Assembly (NCBI GenBank): GCA_937891425.1
Contig: CALAGD010000095.1
Coordinates: forward strand, 1-28,655
Direction: 5' to 3'
DNA from: an uncultured Pigmentiphaga sp.
Lineage (GTDB): Bacteria > Pseudomonadota > Gammaproteobacteria > Burkholderiales > Burkholderiaceae_B
Length of the DNA: 28,655 nt
The notes beneath the pieces were generated by a model. That model searched no databases and was not told the origin of the DNA. It saw nothing but the letters and a program-made list of their open reading frames with translations. The position numbers were made by a program, and so were the translations under genes. Position 1 is the stretch's first letter. Every line of letters begins with the position of its first letter. This document shows positions 14,315-24,980 of this stretch, one piece after another.

Positions 14315-15487
14315 TCAGTCGTCGAACGGCAGCCCGACGTAGTTTTCGGCCAGCGACGTCAGTGCTGCTTCCGACGAGGCCAGATACTCCAGTTCAGTAT
14401 GCTGGATCTTGCGATCGAACTCCGTCGCGTTCGGGATCTTGTGCAGCAGGTGGGTCATCCACCACGAGAAGCGCTCTGCCTTCCAGATACGGGCCAGGCA
14501 GCGTGCGGAGTAGTGTTCCAGCGCCACCTTGCTGCCGCCGTAGTAGTCGGTGATGGCCTGCCACAGGTAGCGAACATCGGACGCGGCCAGATTCAGGCCC
14601 TTGGCACCCGTGGGTGGTACGATGTGCCCGGCATCGCCCGCCAGCATGAGCGTCCCGAAACGCAGCGGTTCGGCAACGAAGCTGCGCAACGGGGCGATGC
14701 TTTTCTCGAGTGAGGGGCCGGTGACCAGCTTGCTGGCGGTCTCCTCATCGAGCCGGCTCTTGAGCTCCTGCCAGAAGCGTTCGTCCGACCATTCCTCGAC
14801 CTTGTCGTCGAGCGAGCACTGCACGTAGTACCGGCTGCGCGTCAGCGAGCGCTGGCTGCACAGGGCAAAGCCCTTCGCGTGGTTCACATAGATGAGTTCG
14901 GGCGAAACCGGGGGTGTGTCGGACAGCAGGCCCAGCCAGCCGAACGGATAGACGCGCTCATACTCGCGAATGGCGTTGCGGGGCACGCTGGCCCGGGTGA
15001 CACCGTGGAAGCCATCGCAACCGGCGATGAAGTCGCACTGGATTTCATGCTCGACCCCATTGTGCTTGTAGCGCACACGGGGTTTGTCGGTATCGAAATC
15101 GTGTACGCTGACGTCCAGCGCCTCATAAACCGTGGGAAGGCCGGCGGTCTCGCGTGCATCCATCAGGTCGTGCGTGACTTCGGTCTGGCCATAGACCATG
15201 ACGGTCTTGCCCACCAGCTTCTTGAAATCGACGCGGAACCGCCCTCCCTTGAATGCCAGTTCGACGCCTTCATGGACGAGTCCTTCGCGGTGCATGCGCG
15301 CGCCCACGCCTGCCTCGTCAAGCAGTTCGACGGTGCCCCACTCGAGCACGCCGGCGCGAATGCGGCTGAGGACATATTCCTTGCTGCGGCGCTCGAGAAT
15401 GATGTTGCTGATGCCGGACTTGTGCAGGAGCTGTCCCAGCAGCAGCCCCGAAGGGCCCGACCCGATGATCGCAACCTGTACTCGCAT
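14315..15487 (-). CDS. pobA: 4-hydroxybenzoate 3-monooxygenase
   Basis: The 390-aa FAD-dependent class A monooxygenase hydroxylates 4-hydroxybenzoate to protocatechuate using NADPH and O2. The N-terminal dinucleotide-binding motif is GSGPSGLLLGQ. SRIRAGVLE carries the flavin-contacting Arg. ELIYVNH holds the substrate Tyr (Tyr201 in Pseudomonas PobA). GDAGHIVPPTGAKGLNLA is the second FAD motif with the substrate-site Pro-Thr. ENYVGLP near the end holds the equivalent of Tyr385 (Tyr383 here). All key residues are intact and the sequence is close to Pseudomonas PobA throughout. A GGAG ribosome-binding site at 15494-15497 precedes the ATG. It diverges from an AraC regulator with a well-formed activator-type promoter between them, and it feeds PcaHG encoded 1.2 kb upstream. 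Confidence 0.96.
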   Translation of the reverse strand: MRVQVAIIGSGPSGLLLGQLLHKSGISNIILERRSKEYVLSRIRAGVLEWGTVELLDEAGVGARMHREGLVHEGVELAFKGGRFRVDFKKLVGKTVMVYGQTEVTHDLMDARETAGLPTVYEALDVSVHDFDTDKPRVRYKHNGVEHEIQCDFIAGCDGFHGVTRASVPRNAIREYERVYPFGWLGLLSDTPPVSPELIYVNHAKGFALCSQRSLTRSRYYVQCSLDDKVEEWSDERFWQELKSRLDEETASKLVTGPSLEKSIAPLRSFVAEPLRFGTLMLAGDAGHIVPPTGAKGLNLAASDVRYLWQAITDYYGGSKVALEHYSARCLARIWKAERFSWWMTHLLHKIPNATEFDRKIQHTELEYLASSEAALTSLAENYVGLPFDD

Positions 15488-15517
15488 AGTTGTCTCCGCT
15501 GTTCAGTGAAGGCTTAC

Positions 15518-15546
15518 AGTCTAAGGCGCGCGGCAGTTCGGGCCAA
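15518..15546 (-). promoter_or_regulatory. Predicted pobA promoter (-35/-10)
   Basis: On the minus strand TTGGCC (15546-15541) and TAGACT (15523-15518) are separated by exactly 17 bases. Each matches the sigma-70 consensus at 4 of 6 positions. The -35 lies one base from the proximal AraC-type repeat, which fits a promoter needing an activator. Confidence 0.6.
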
Positions 15547-15547
15547 T

Positions 15548-15583
15548 GGACAGATTGCACATGAAGTAGGACAATTCGAACAT
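15548..15583 (-). promoter_or_regulatory. AraC/XylS-type direct-repeat operator for pobA
   Basis: Two 15-base direct repeats, GGACAGATTGCACAT (15548-15562) and GGACAATTCGAACAT (15569-15583), match at 11 of 15 positions. They are separated by 6 bases, giving a 21-base period. This is the spacing known for XylS and AraC half-sites bound by a dimer on one face of the helix. The proximal repeat abuts the predicted -35 of pobA. The distal one ends 22 bases before the regulator's own ATG, so autoregulation is likely. Confidence 0.65.
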
Positions 15584-15605
15584 TCTCGGGTACGGCGGAT
15601 GACGT

Positions 15606-16547
15606 ATGCGGACTATCCCTACCTATGCGCTTTATGGCGAACGGACCACGCGGCTGCCGCTGGACGTCCTGCATTGCGAGTCCATTCCATCGCGCAGCCG
15701 ACTACACGGATGGGAAATAGGCCCCCACCGACATAAATTTTTCTTGCAGATTCTGTACATTCGCAGTGGGGGCGGCGAGGCCTGGCTGAATGAGCAGCGG
15801 GTTGCACTGCCGAGCCCCACCGTCCTTGTAGTGCCGGCCCGGCACCCACATGGTTTTCATTTCCAGCCCGACATCGATGGCTACGTCGTTACCACCCACC
15901 AGGACACTCTGCCCGCGGCGATCGTGGCAGCATTTCCCATGCCGAGCTGGGTGACACTCACGCCAGGGTCGGATCTGCATCACCACGTTGAAGGAACGGT
16001 CGATACGCTGGTACGCACTTTTGGCGGCAGCGAGCCGTGGCGGGAGCCTGCGTTGAAGTCAGTGCTGATCCTGCTGCTGACGCACGTGGCCCGGGCCAGA
16101 ATGCAGGTTGCACATCCGTCGCGCATCGAGACGCGGGCAGAGCGCCATTTCCGGCGCTTTCGCCAGCTGCTGGATGACCATTATCGGCAGCAGCGCAGCA
16201 TCGAGTTCTATGCGGCCAGCCTGGGGATGACGCCGACGCAGCTGAACCGCATCTGTCGGCGCGAGCTGGGGGAGTCGGCGCTGGCGGTCATCCACCGACG
16301 CCTGATTGCCGAGGCCGAGCGTGATCTCGCCTACACCACGCTCAGCGTAAAGGCCATCGCGTATTCCTTGGGGTTTTCCGATGCGGCGTACTTCAGCCGG
16401 TTTTTCCGGCGCCGGGTCGGACTCACTCCAAGCGAGTTCAGGGCGGCGATGCACCAGCGGTTTGCCGAAGCGCGGCCCGCGGCTGCGGGTGAGGGGGTCG
16501 AGGAACTGAAACTGCCTGCGAGGGAGGAGAGCCCGCCTCTGCTCTGA
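15606..16547 (+). CDS. AraC-family regulator, probably the pobA activator (PobR-like)
   Basis: The 313-aa protein has an N-terminal cupin-like effector domain (about 1-140, with HRHKFFLQILYIRSGGGEA and ARHPHGFHF). Its C-terminal double helix-turn-helix (about 195-290) is of AraC type: SIEFYAASLGMTPTQLNRIC for the first motif, and VKAIAYSLGFSDAAYFSRFF followed by TPSEFR for the second. It is divergently paired with pobA, and AraC-type PobR proteins activate pobA with 4-hydroxybenzoate in several proteobacteria, so the assignment rests on family plus context. The C-terminal 30 residues after the DNA-binding domain are Ala/Glu/Pro-rich and probably disordered. No strong Shine-Dalgarno precedes the ATG. 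Confidence 0.87.
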   Translation: MRTIPTYALYGERTTRLPLDVLHCESIPSRSRLHGWEIGPHRHKFFLQILYIRSGGGEAWLNEQRVALPSPTVLVVPARHPHGFHFQPDIDGYVVTTHQDTLPAAIVAAFPMPSWVTLTPGSDLHHHVEGTVDTLVRTFGGSEPWREPALKSVLILLLTHVARARMQVAHPSRIETRAERHFRRFRQLLDDHYRQQRSIEFYAASLGMTPTQLNRICRRELGESALAVIHRRLIAEAERDLAYTTLSVKAIAYSLGFSDAAYFSRFFRRRVGLTPSEFRAAMHQRFAEARPAAAGEGVEELKLPAREESPPLL

Positions 16548-16630
16548 CCGCTGGGCGCGGCATGAGCGTCAGGGTGGCAACGGACGCCCGAGAGAGGCGA
16601 GCGGGTGAACAGTGCTGCAGGTTTGGTGGT

Positions 16631-16675
16631 GGGCTGTCGAACCTTGCGTCGGCCCGACAGCCCTTGCCTTTCTTG
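16631..16675 (+). terminator. Intrinsic terminator after the AraC regulator
   Basis: The perfect 9-base inverted repeat GGGCTGTCG (16631-16639) / CGACAGCCC (16655-16663) has a 15-base loop and is followed by the T-rich run TTGCCTTTCTT. It sits in the gap between the convergent regulator and pcaG genes. On the minus strand it lies downstream of pcaG and may also terminate that transcript. Confidence 0.65.
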
Positions 16676-16720
16676 TATCACGCTGGCGAGCGTGACTTCC
16701 ATGTGAGGTGTCTTGCGTCG

Positions 16721-17308
16721 TCAGACGTCGAAGAACACCGTTTCTTTGGCACCCTGCATGTGGATGTCAAACCGATAAATGATGCGGTTGCCGTTCTGCT
16801 CGCGCTTGGCGATCAGCGTGTCGCGGCGCTCGGCAGGGACGCTGTTCAGCACCGGATCCTGGGCGTTGGCAGCGGCTTCGTCTTCGAAGTAGATGCGGGT
16901 AAACGCATGCGAAAGCATGCCACGCATGGTTACGATGACGTTGATGTAAGGCGCTTCGCCAGCGGCGCAGGCACCCGGCTTGATGGTGTAGAAACAGAAC
17001 CGGTTCTGCGGATCGGTGCCGGTGCCGCAACGTCCGAACCCGGTGAAGCCCGTTTTCTCCACCTCCTCGACTGAGGTGACGAATTTCCCGTTCGCGTCGG
17101 CGTGGGCGATTTCGATCATCGCATCATCGACGGGCTTGCCTTCGCCGTCGAGCACCTGGCCGATGATTTCGATGAAGGTGCCCGGAGTGTCGGGCCGCAC
17201 CATGACCGGCGGGAAGATGCTGCGATAGTCGTAGTTGTATTGCTGGGGTGTGAGCCCGTAAGCGAAATATGGACCAACGGTCTGGGAAGGAGTTTGTCCG
17301 AGTTTCAT
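16721..17308 (-). CDS. pcaG: Protocatechuate 3,4-dioxygenase alpha subunit
   Basis: The 195-aa alpha subunit of the Fe(III) intradiol dioxygenase has the typical opening TPSQTVGPYFAYGL, then VDDAMIEIAHADANGKF and FYTIKPGAC, and a C-terminal RIIYRFDIHMQG that tracks the intradiol fold. The alpha chain lacks the iron ligands and forms the alpha-beta heterodimer whose active site lies at the interface. It starts 3 bases after the pcaH stop, so the two are translationally linked. PcaHG converts protocatechuate to 3-carboxy-cis,cis-muconate. Confidence 0.95.
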   Translation of the reverse strand: MKLGQTPSQTVGPYFAYGLTPQQYNYDYRSIFPPVMVRPDTPGTFIEIIGQVLDGEGKPVDDAMIEIAHADANGKFVTSVEEVEKTGFTGFGRCGTGTDPQNRFCFYTIKPGACAAGEAPYINVIVTMRGMLSHAFTRIYFEDEAAANAQDPVLNSVPAERRDTLIAKREQNGNRIIYRFDIHMQGAKETVFFDV

Positions 17309-17311
17309 ATG

Positions 17312-18019
17312 TTATTTCTCCATCGGGGTCTGGTCACGACCGCGCAGCACAATGTTGAACTCGTAGCCGAGCGCGATATCCGGACGCGTGATCTCGAGCG
17401 AGAACCTGGATACCAGACGGTGCCGTGCCTCTTCGGGCACGCTCTTGAAGATGGGATCGTGCTCAAGCAGGGGGTCGCCCGGGAAGTACATTTGCGTGAC
17501 GAGCCGGGTGGCGAAATACTCGCCGAACAGGGAGAAGTGGATGTGGTTCGGACGCCAGGCGTTGGGGTGGTTCTTCCACGGATACGCACCGGGCTTGATG
17601 GAGATGAAGGTGTATCGCCCGTCGTTGTCGGTCATGCAGCGACCGGCACCCAGGAAGTTGGGATCGAGCGGGGCGTCGTGCTGGTCGTTCTTGTGAACGT
17701 AGCGACCGGCAGCGTTCGCCTGCCAGATCTCGACCAGCGTGTTGCGCACCGGCCGGCCGTCTTCGTCGGTGACGCGGCCCGTGACGATGATGCGTTCACC
17801 CAGGGGTTCGCCGTTCTTGCGTGCATTGCGGGTGAGGTCGTTGTCGAGCTCGCCGACAGCCGTGTGGCCATAGACCGGGGCACGCAGGTTTTCCAGCGAC
17901 GTCTTCAGCGGAATGAGGGGCTGGGTGGGACCGCGCAGCACCGTGGACGTGTATGCGGGATACACATACGGGGGGTGAACTGACCAATCGCGCGGACTGA
18001 TAGTTGCGTTATCACTCAT
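17312..18019 (-). CDS. pcaH: Protocatechuate 3,4-dioxygenase beta subunit
   Basis: The 235-aa beta subunit carries the non-haem Fe(III) site of protocatechuate 3,4-dioxygenase. Ligands are visible as Tyr107 (AAGRYVHKND), Tyr146 (PGAYPWKNH), His159 and His161 (RPNHIHFS), matching Tyr108, Tyr147, His160 and His162 of the Pseudomonas enzyme. The N-terminal arm PPYVYPAYTSTVLRGP is also typical. A perfect AGGAGG at 18025-18030 lies 5 bases before the ATG. It is the first gene of pcaHG, divergent from a PcaQ-like LysR. No pcaB, pcaC, pcaD or pcaIJ is in the window, so the rest of the pathway must be elsewhere. Confidence 0.96.
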   Translation of the reverse strand: MSDNATISPRDWSVHPPYVYPAYTSTVLRGPTQPLIPLKTSLENLRAPVYGHTAVGELDNDLTRNARKNGEPLGERIIVTGRVTDEDGRPVRNTLVEIWQANAAGRYVHKNDQHDAPLDPNFLGAGRCMTDNDGRYTFISIKPGAYPWKNHPNAWRPNHIHFSLFGEYFATRLVTQMYFPGDPLLEHDPIFKSVPEEARHRLVSRFSLEITRPDIALGYEFNIVLRGRDQTPMEK

Positions 18020-18047
18020 GTGGGCCTCCTGACTGGCTATGGGCGCT

Positions 18048-18053
18048 ACTTTA
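18048..18053 (-). promoter_or_regulatory. Predicted pcaH -10 element
   Basis: On the minus strand TAAAGT (18053-18048) matches TATAAT at 4 of 6 positions. No good -35 lies 16-18 bases upstream, as expected for a LysR-activated promoter. The inferred start near 18041 puts the adjacent palindrome centre at about -65. Confidence 0.45.
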
Positions 18054-18065
18054 CAAATTACTCGC

Positions 18066-18113
18066 GGTTAATGAAATTGAAGTTTCATCATGGTTTCATT
18101 AACCTCAGGTTAT
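18066..18113. promoter_or_regulatory. PcaQ-type operator: T-N11-A palindrome plus long inverted repeat
   Basis: TAACC-TCA-GGTTA (18100-18112) is a perfect palindrome with the LysR T-N11-A pattern. It resembles, with a 3- rather than 4-base spacer, the ATAACC-N4-GGTTAA box I recall for Sinorhizobium PcaQ. Overlapping it is a perfect 11-base inverted repeat, GGTTAATGAAA (18066-18076) and TTTCATTAACC (18094-18104), with a 17-base spacer. The three GGTTA half-sites fit a recognition site near -65 and an activation site near -30 relative to the inferred pcaH start. Confidence 0.65.
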
Positions 18114-18214
18114 CATCGCGAAGCGCGCCATCCGTTTTGCCGGTGCGCTGGTCGGGTGTGCGCGCACGGGTTCCGCGGCTTCGCCGTGTTGCCTGTTTTC
18201 CTGGTTCCTGCCTG

Positions 18215-19210
18215 ATGACTACACTTCATTCTGCACAAGCCCAGCCTGAAGATAAAGCGGAAGCTTCCAATGTTTCGCCACCTCTCATCGGGCCGGGTAC
18301 CCGGCTGCGCCTGCGTCATCTGCAGTGCTTCCTCGCCGTGGCGCGCCTGGGCCGCCTGCGGGCGGCAGCCGACGCGCTTGCCGTGACGCAGCCGGCCATC
18401 ACCAAGACGTTGAATGAGCTTGAAGACATCCTGGGCGTGATCCTGTTCGAGCGAAGCCGCAAGGGCGTTACGTTGACGCCCGCCGCGCAGGCGTTCCTGC
18501 GCCACGCCGCGGCCGCGGCCCAGGCGCTCGAACAGGCCGTCGACAGTGTCCGCCATGAATCCGGCCGCGCTCCGCTGCGCGTGGCTTCACTGCCAACGGT
18601 GACCGCCGGGCTGCTGGCGCCTGCCATTACGCGCTTTCACACGCAGCACGCCGAAGTGCGGGTCTGCGTATTCACCGGGAACAATCTCGACCTGATCCGG
18701 ATGCTGCGGGCGAATGAAGTGGACGTAGCCGTTGCCCGGCTGTCCGATCCGCGCGAGATCGTGGGGTTGAGTTTCGAGTTTCTTTATGCCGAGCCGCTTG
18801 CAGTAGTGGTTCGTCCCGGGCATCCGCTGGCGCGCAGCCGGCGCCTTGCGGCGTCGGCGCTGGCGCGCTATCGCATGGTGCTGCCGCCTGCCGGCACCCT
18901 GATCCGGCACAGTGCCGACAGCTACCTGTCGACCGCCGGGGCGGGGCGCCCCGAGGTGCTGGCTGAAACCATCTCGGTCACGCTTGCCCGCAGCCTGGTG
19001 CTAAGTACTGACGCAGTCTGGTTTACCGCCCCCAGCGCCGTAGCACCCGACCTCCTTGCGGGCCAGCTGGTGCGGCTGAAACTGGACACCACGGGCACGG
19101 AAGAGCCGGTGGGCCTGCTGCTGCGCACCGACACTACGCCCGCGCCTCTGCTGGCATCGTTCCTGGCGGCGTTGCGAGAGTGCGCGGTGGCGCGTTCAAC
19201 TCCCGGCTGA
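18215..19210 (+). CDS. pcaQ: LysR-type regulator, PcaQ-like
   Basis: The 331-aa protein has a winged helix-turn-helix at about 32-90: LRHLQCFLAVARLGRLRAAA, then TQPAITKTLNELEDILG and LFERSRKGVTLT. The TQPAITK recognition helix is the form seen in PcaQ/GbpR-type LysR proteins. The effector domain spans about 110-320. The divergent position to pcaHG and the PcaQ-type operator between them support control of protocatechuate cleavage. Start choice: the frame is open upstream to 18020, but that would place the whole pcaH promoter inside the coding region. ATG 18215 leaves the operator free. About 27 residues then precede the usual LysR N-terminus, an unusual Ala/Gln/Glu-rich extension, and no good Shine-Dalgarno is seen, so the start is uncertain. 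Confidence 0.85.
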   Translation: MTTLHSAQAQPEDKAEASNVSPPLIGPGTRLRLRHLQCFLAVARLGRLRAAADALAVTQPAITKTLNELEDILGVILFERSRKGVTLTPAAQAFLRHAAAAAQALEQAVDSVRHESGRAPLRVASLPTVTAGLLAPAITRFHTQHAEVRVCVFTGNNLDLIRMLRANEVDVAVARLSDPREIVGLSFEFLYAEPLAVVVRPGHPLARSRRLAASALARYRMVLPPAGTLIRHSADSYLSTAGAGRPEVLAETISVTLARSLVLSTDAVWFTAPSAVAPDLLAGQLVRLKLDTTGTEEPVGLLLRTDTTPAPLLASFLAALRECAVARSTPG

Positions 19211-19217
19211 TGCCGGG
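19202..19217 (+). terminator. Hairpin overlapping the pcaQ stop codon
   Basis: CCCGGC (19202-19207), a 4-base loop and GCCGGG (19212-19217) form a tight stem that includes the stop codon. No T-tract follows directly. It is a possible terminator in the 30-base gap before the convergent transaldolase gene. Confidence 0.35.
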
Positions 19218-19240
19218 GGCTCGCGCGATTTCAATACGGG

Positions 19241-20200
19241 TCAGCTCCGCTGCCGCGTGATCAGCGCCTCCAGTTCACGCGTGTCGGCGGCGAAGCGTCG
19301 GATCCCCTCGGCCAGCTTCTCGGTGGCCATGGCGTCTTCGTTGAGCATGAAGCGGAAGGTGGGCTCGTCGGGAACGAAATGGTCGGCCACCGGCTCGGCC
19401 CCAGCCGCGGTGGCGTCCAGCACGCGCTCGACCATGCCTTCGCGCGACTCGAGCTCAGCCAGCAGTTCAGGACTGATGGTAAGCAGGTCGCATCCGGCCA
19501 GCGCGAGGATCTGCCCGATGTTGCGGAAGCTGGCCCCCATGATTTCCGTTGCCACGCCGTGCTTCCGATAGTAATGGTAGATCGTGGTGACCGAGCGGAC
19601 GCCGGGGTCGTTGAGCCCTGAGTTGGCTTCTTCCGACCAGCTGGGCCCCTGCTGTTTCTTGTGCCAGTCGTAGATGCGGCCAACGAAAGGCGAAATGAGC
19701 TGCACCCCGGCGTCGGCGCAGGCCGCTGCCTGTACCAGGGAGAACATGAGCGTCATGTTGCAGCGGATGCCTTCCGCCTGCAGGATGCGTGCGGCGGCAA
19801 TGCCTTCCCAAGTGCTGGCGATCTTGATGAGTACCCGCTCGCGTTCGATGCCACGCGCCTGGTACAGGGCGATCAGCCGGCGCGCGCGCTCGACCGTGGC
19901 GCGTACGTCGAACGAATGGCGGGCGTCAACCTCGGTGGAAACGCGACCGGGGACGATGGACAGGATTTCGCAGCCGAACGCCACCAGCAGGCGGTCGAGG
20001 ATTTCGTCCATGGTGGCGCTGGGGTGGTCGCGCAATACCTTTTGCAGGAGGGGAGCACCTGCAGGGCTTTGCGCGGCCTTCAGGATGAGGGTGGGATTGG
20101 TCGTGGCGTCGGTGGGGCGGTAGGCGCGGATGGCTTCGAGCTCGCCCGTATCGGCAACGACCGTGGAATGTTCGCGTAAAGACTCTAGCAGGTTGGACAT
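19241..20200 (-). CDS. tal: Transaldolase (TalB type)
   Basis: The 319-aa enzyme of the non-oxidative pentose phosphate pathway transfers a dihydroxyacetone unit between sedoheptulose 7-phosphate and glyceraldehyde 3-phosphate. The N-terminal signature DATTNPTLILKAA and the Schiff-base Lys126 in VLIKIASTWEGI are present. NMTLMFSLVQA, ISPFVGRIYDWHK, and IMGASFRNIGQILALAGCD complete the alpha/beta barrel. Length matches the classical TalB group of about 317 residues rather than the short TalC type. It is transcribed alone, divergent from carA. A TATGAT at 20248-20243 (minus) could be its -10. Confidence 0.96.
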   Translation of the reverse strand: MSNLLESLREHSTVVADTGELEAIRAYRPTDATTNPTLILKAAQSPAGAPLLQKVLRDHPSATMDEILDRLLVAFGCEILSIVPGRVSTEVDARHSFDVRATVERARRLIALYQARGIERERVLIKIASTWEGIAAARILQAEGIRCNMTLMFSLVQAAACADAGVQLISPFVGRIYDWHKKQQGPSWSEEANSGLNDPGVRSVTTIYHYYRKHGVATEIMGASFRNIGQILALAGCDLLTISPELLAELESREGMVERVLDATAAGAEPVADHFVPDEPTFRFMLNEDAMATEKLAEGIRRFAADTRELEALITRQRS

Positions 20201-20321
20201 GGCAACAGCCCCGATGAGTGAAGCACAAGGATTGCGCGTTCAATCATAACGCCAGCCCGTGCGGCCGCTGTCTGTCCGGTCAACCGTGGCTGACGAGGGC
20301 GGTGCCCCCGGCGCTACCCGT

Positions 20322-20327
20322 TATAAT
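20322..20327 (+). promoter_or_regulatory. Predicted carA -10 element
   Basis: A perfect TATAAT, in the context GTTATAATGGG, lies 45 bases before the TTG start of carA. There is no recognisable -35 at 16-18 bases. Its position rules out the longer in-frame GTG start at 20259. Confidence 0.55.
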
Positions 20328-20372
20328 GGGAAAGTTTTGCATCTGATAATTCTCTTCCCTGGGGTATCGATC

Positions 20373-21542
20373 TTGTTGCCATCCATTTTTCCCGAAGGCG
20401 CCCTGTTTTCAACCCCGGCAGTCCTGGCTCTGGCAGATGGTACCGTTTTTCGCGGTTTCTCGGTAGGTGCTTCCGGCAGCGCTGTTGCCGAAGTGGTCTT
20501 CAATACGTCGATGACGGGTTATCAGGAGATCATCACCGACCCCAGCTACAGCGGGCAGATCATCACCTTCACCTATCCGCACATCGGTAACACGGGCGTC
20601 AACGACGAAGACATGGAAGCCCGGCAGGTGTTTGCCGCCGGCATCATCGTGCGCGACGTTCCGCCGCTGGCCTCGAACTACCGGGCAACCAGCACACTTC
20701 CCGAGTATCTGCGCAAGGAAGGCGTCGTTGCCATCGCGGGCATCGATACCCGCAAGCTTACACGCCTGCTGCGCGAGAAAGGCGCGCTGGGCGGTTGCAT
20801 TCTCACCAGCGACGACGCGGAAGCCGCACTCGCCCAGGCACGTTCGTTCACCGGCATGGTCGGCCGCGACCTCGCCAGCGTGGTGTCGGTCAAGGAACAG
20901 CAGAGCTGGCAGCAAGGCGTTTGGCGCATGGGGGCGGGTAACACGGCGCCCTCGTCCGAACCGAAATACCACGTCGTCGCCTACGACTTCGGCGTGAAGC
21001 ACAACATCCTGCGGCTTCTGGTCGGCCGTGGCTGCCGTGTCACCGTGGTGCCGGCGCGCACACCTGCCGAGGCGGTGCTCGCGCTCGAGCCCGATGGGGT
21101 CTTCCTGGCGAATGGTCCGGGGGATCCCGAGCCCTGCGACTACGCCGTTGCCGCAACGCGTGTGTTCCTCGAGCGCAAGATTCCCGTCTTCGGCATCTGC
21201 CTGGGTCATCAGATCCTGGGGCTTGCCGTCGGTGCCAGGACTGCCAAGATGAAGTATGGGCATCACGGTGCAAACCACCCGGTGCAGGAAGTGGCCACGG
21301 GGCGGGTCTTCATCACCAGTCAGAATCACGGGTTCGAAGTCGACGCGAACACCCTGCCGCCCAACGCGCGGGTTACGCACAAGTCGTTGTTTGACGGTTC
21401 GCTGCAGGGCTTTGAGCTCACCGACCGGCCTGCGTTCTGCTTCCAGGGTCATCCGGAAGCCAGTCCGGGGCCGCACGACGTGCTGGTGCTGTTCGATCAC
21501 TTCATCGAACTCATGCGCACGAATCCCGTACGTCACCGGTAA
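20373..21542 (+). CDS. carA: Carbamoyl-phosphate synthase small (glutaminase) subunit
   Basis: The 389-aa subunit hydrolyses glutamine and channels ammonia to CarB for arginine and pyrimidine synthesis. The N-terminal CPSase domain has ADGTVFRG, TGYQEIITDPSYSGQI and IDTRKLTRLLREKGA. The class I glutamine amidotransferase domain has the catalytic Cys276 in FGICLGHQ, and His360 and Glu362 in GHPEASPG. Start choice: no ATG is available. TTG at 20373 (or the adjacent TTG at 20376) gives a length close to E. coli CarA, which as I recall also begins with UUG. The GTG at 20259 lies upstream of the likely promoter. carB follows after 99 bases on the same strand. Confidence 0.95.
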   Translation: MLPSIFPEGALFSTPAVLALADGTVFRGFSVGASGSAVAEVVFNTSMTGYQEIITDPSYSGQIITFTYPHIGNTGVNDEDMEARQVFAAGIIVRDVPPLASNYRATSTLPEYLRKEGVVAIAGIDTRKLTRLLREKGALGGCILTSDDAEAALAQARSFTGMVGRDLASVVSVKEQQSWQQGVWRMGAGNTAPSSEPKYHVVAYDFGVKHNILRLLVGRGCRVTVVPARTPAEAVLALEPDGVFLANGPGDPEPCDYAVAATRVFLERKIPVFGICLGHQILGLAVGARTAKMKYGHHGANHPVQEVATGRVFITSQNHGFEVDANTLPPNARVTHKSLFDGSLQGFELTDRPAFCFQGHPEASPGPHDVLVLFDHFIELMRTNPVRHR

Positions 21543-21641
21543 CCGGAACCCGGGCCGCTGCCGTACCTCTGCACGATTTTCTACCGCCAGTCGCCATCGT
21601 TCAGCGGCTGCAGTACTTGCGATACATACTGAGCCCTCTTC

Positions 21642-24887
<3,246 letters not shown>

Positions 24888-24980
24888 GCCAGGGGAAAGT
24901 CAGGGTGGTGCTGCGGACGTGTGCCGCGGCGCCGCCAGCGTGTCATACTTTTGTTTCATCCCCTTGAACGTTCTCCTGCC

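Noticed and set aside
14315..14345. An apparent loss of the catalytic Tyr385 in PobA because the C-terminus reads GLPFDD
   Set aside because: Counting back from the end of Pseudomonas PobA, Tyr385 is the Tyr of ENYVGLP, which is present here as Tyr383. The Phe replaces a non-catalytic Tyr five residues later.
18020..18214. A longer start for the PcaQ-like protein at 18020
   Set aside because: It would begin one base from the pcaH start codon and run through the whole divergent promoter and operator region.
20259..20372. A longer CarA start at the GTG at 20259
   Set aside because: It would place the TATAAT at 20322-20327 inside the coding region, adds 38 residues with no CarA resemblance, and exceeds the family length.
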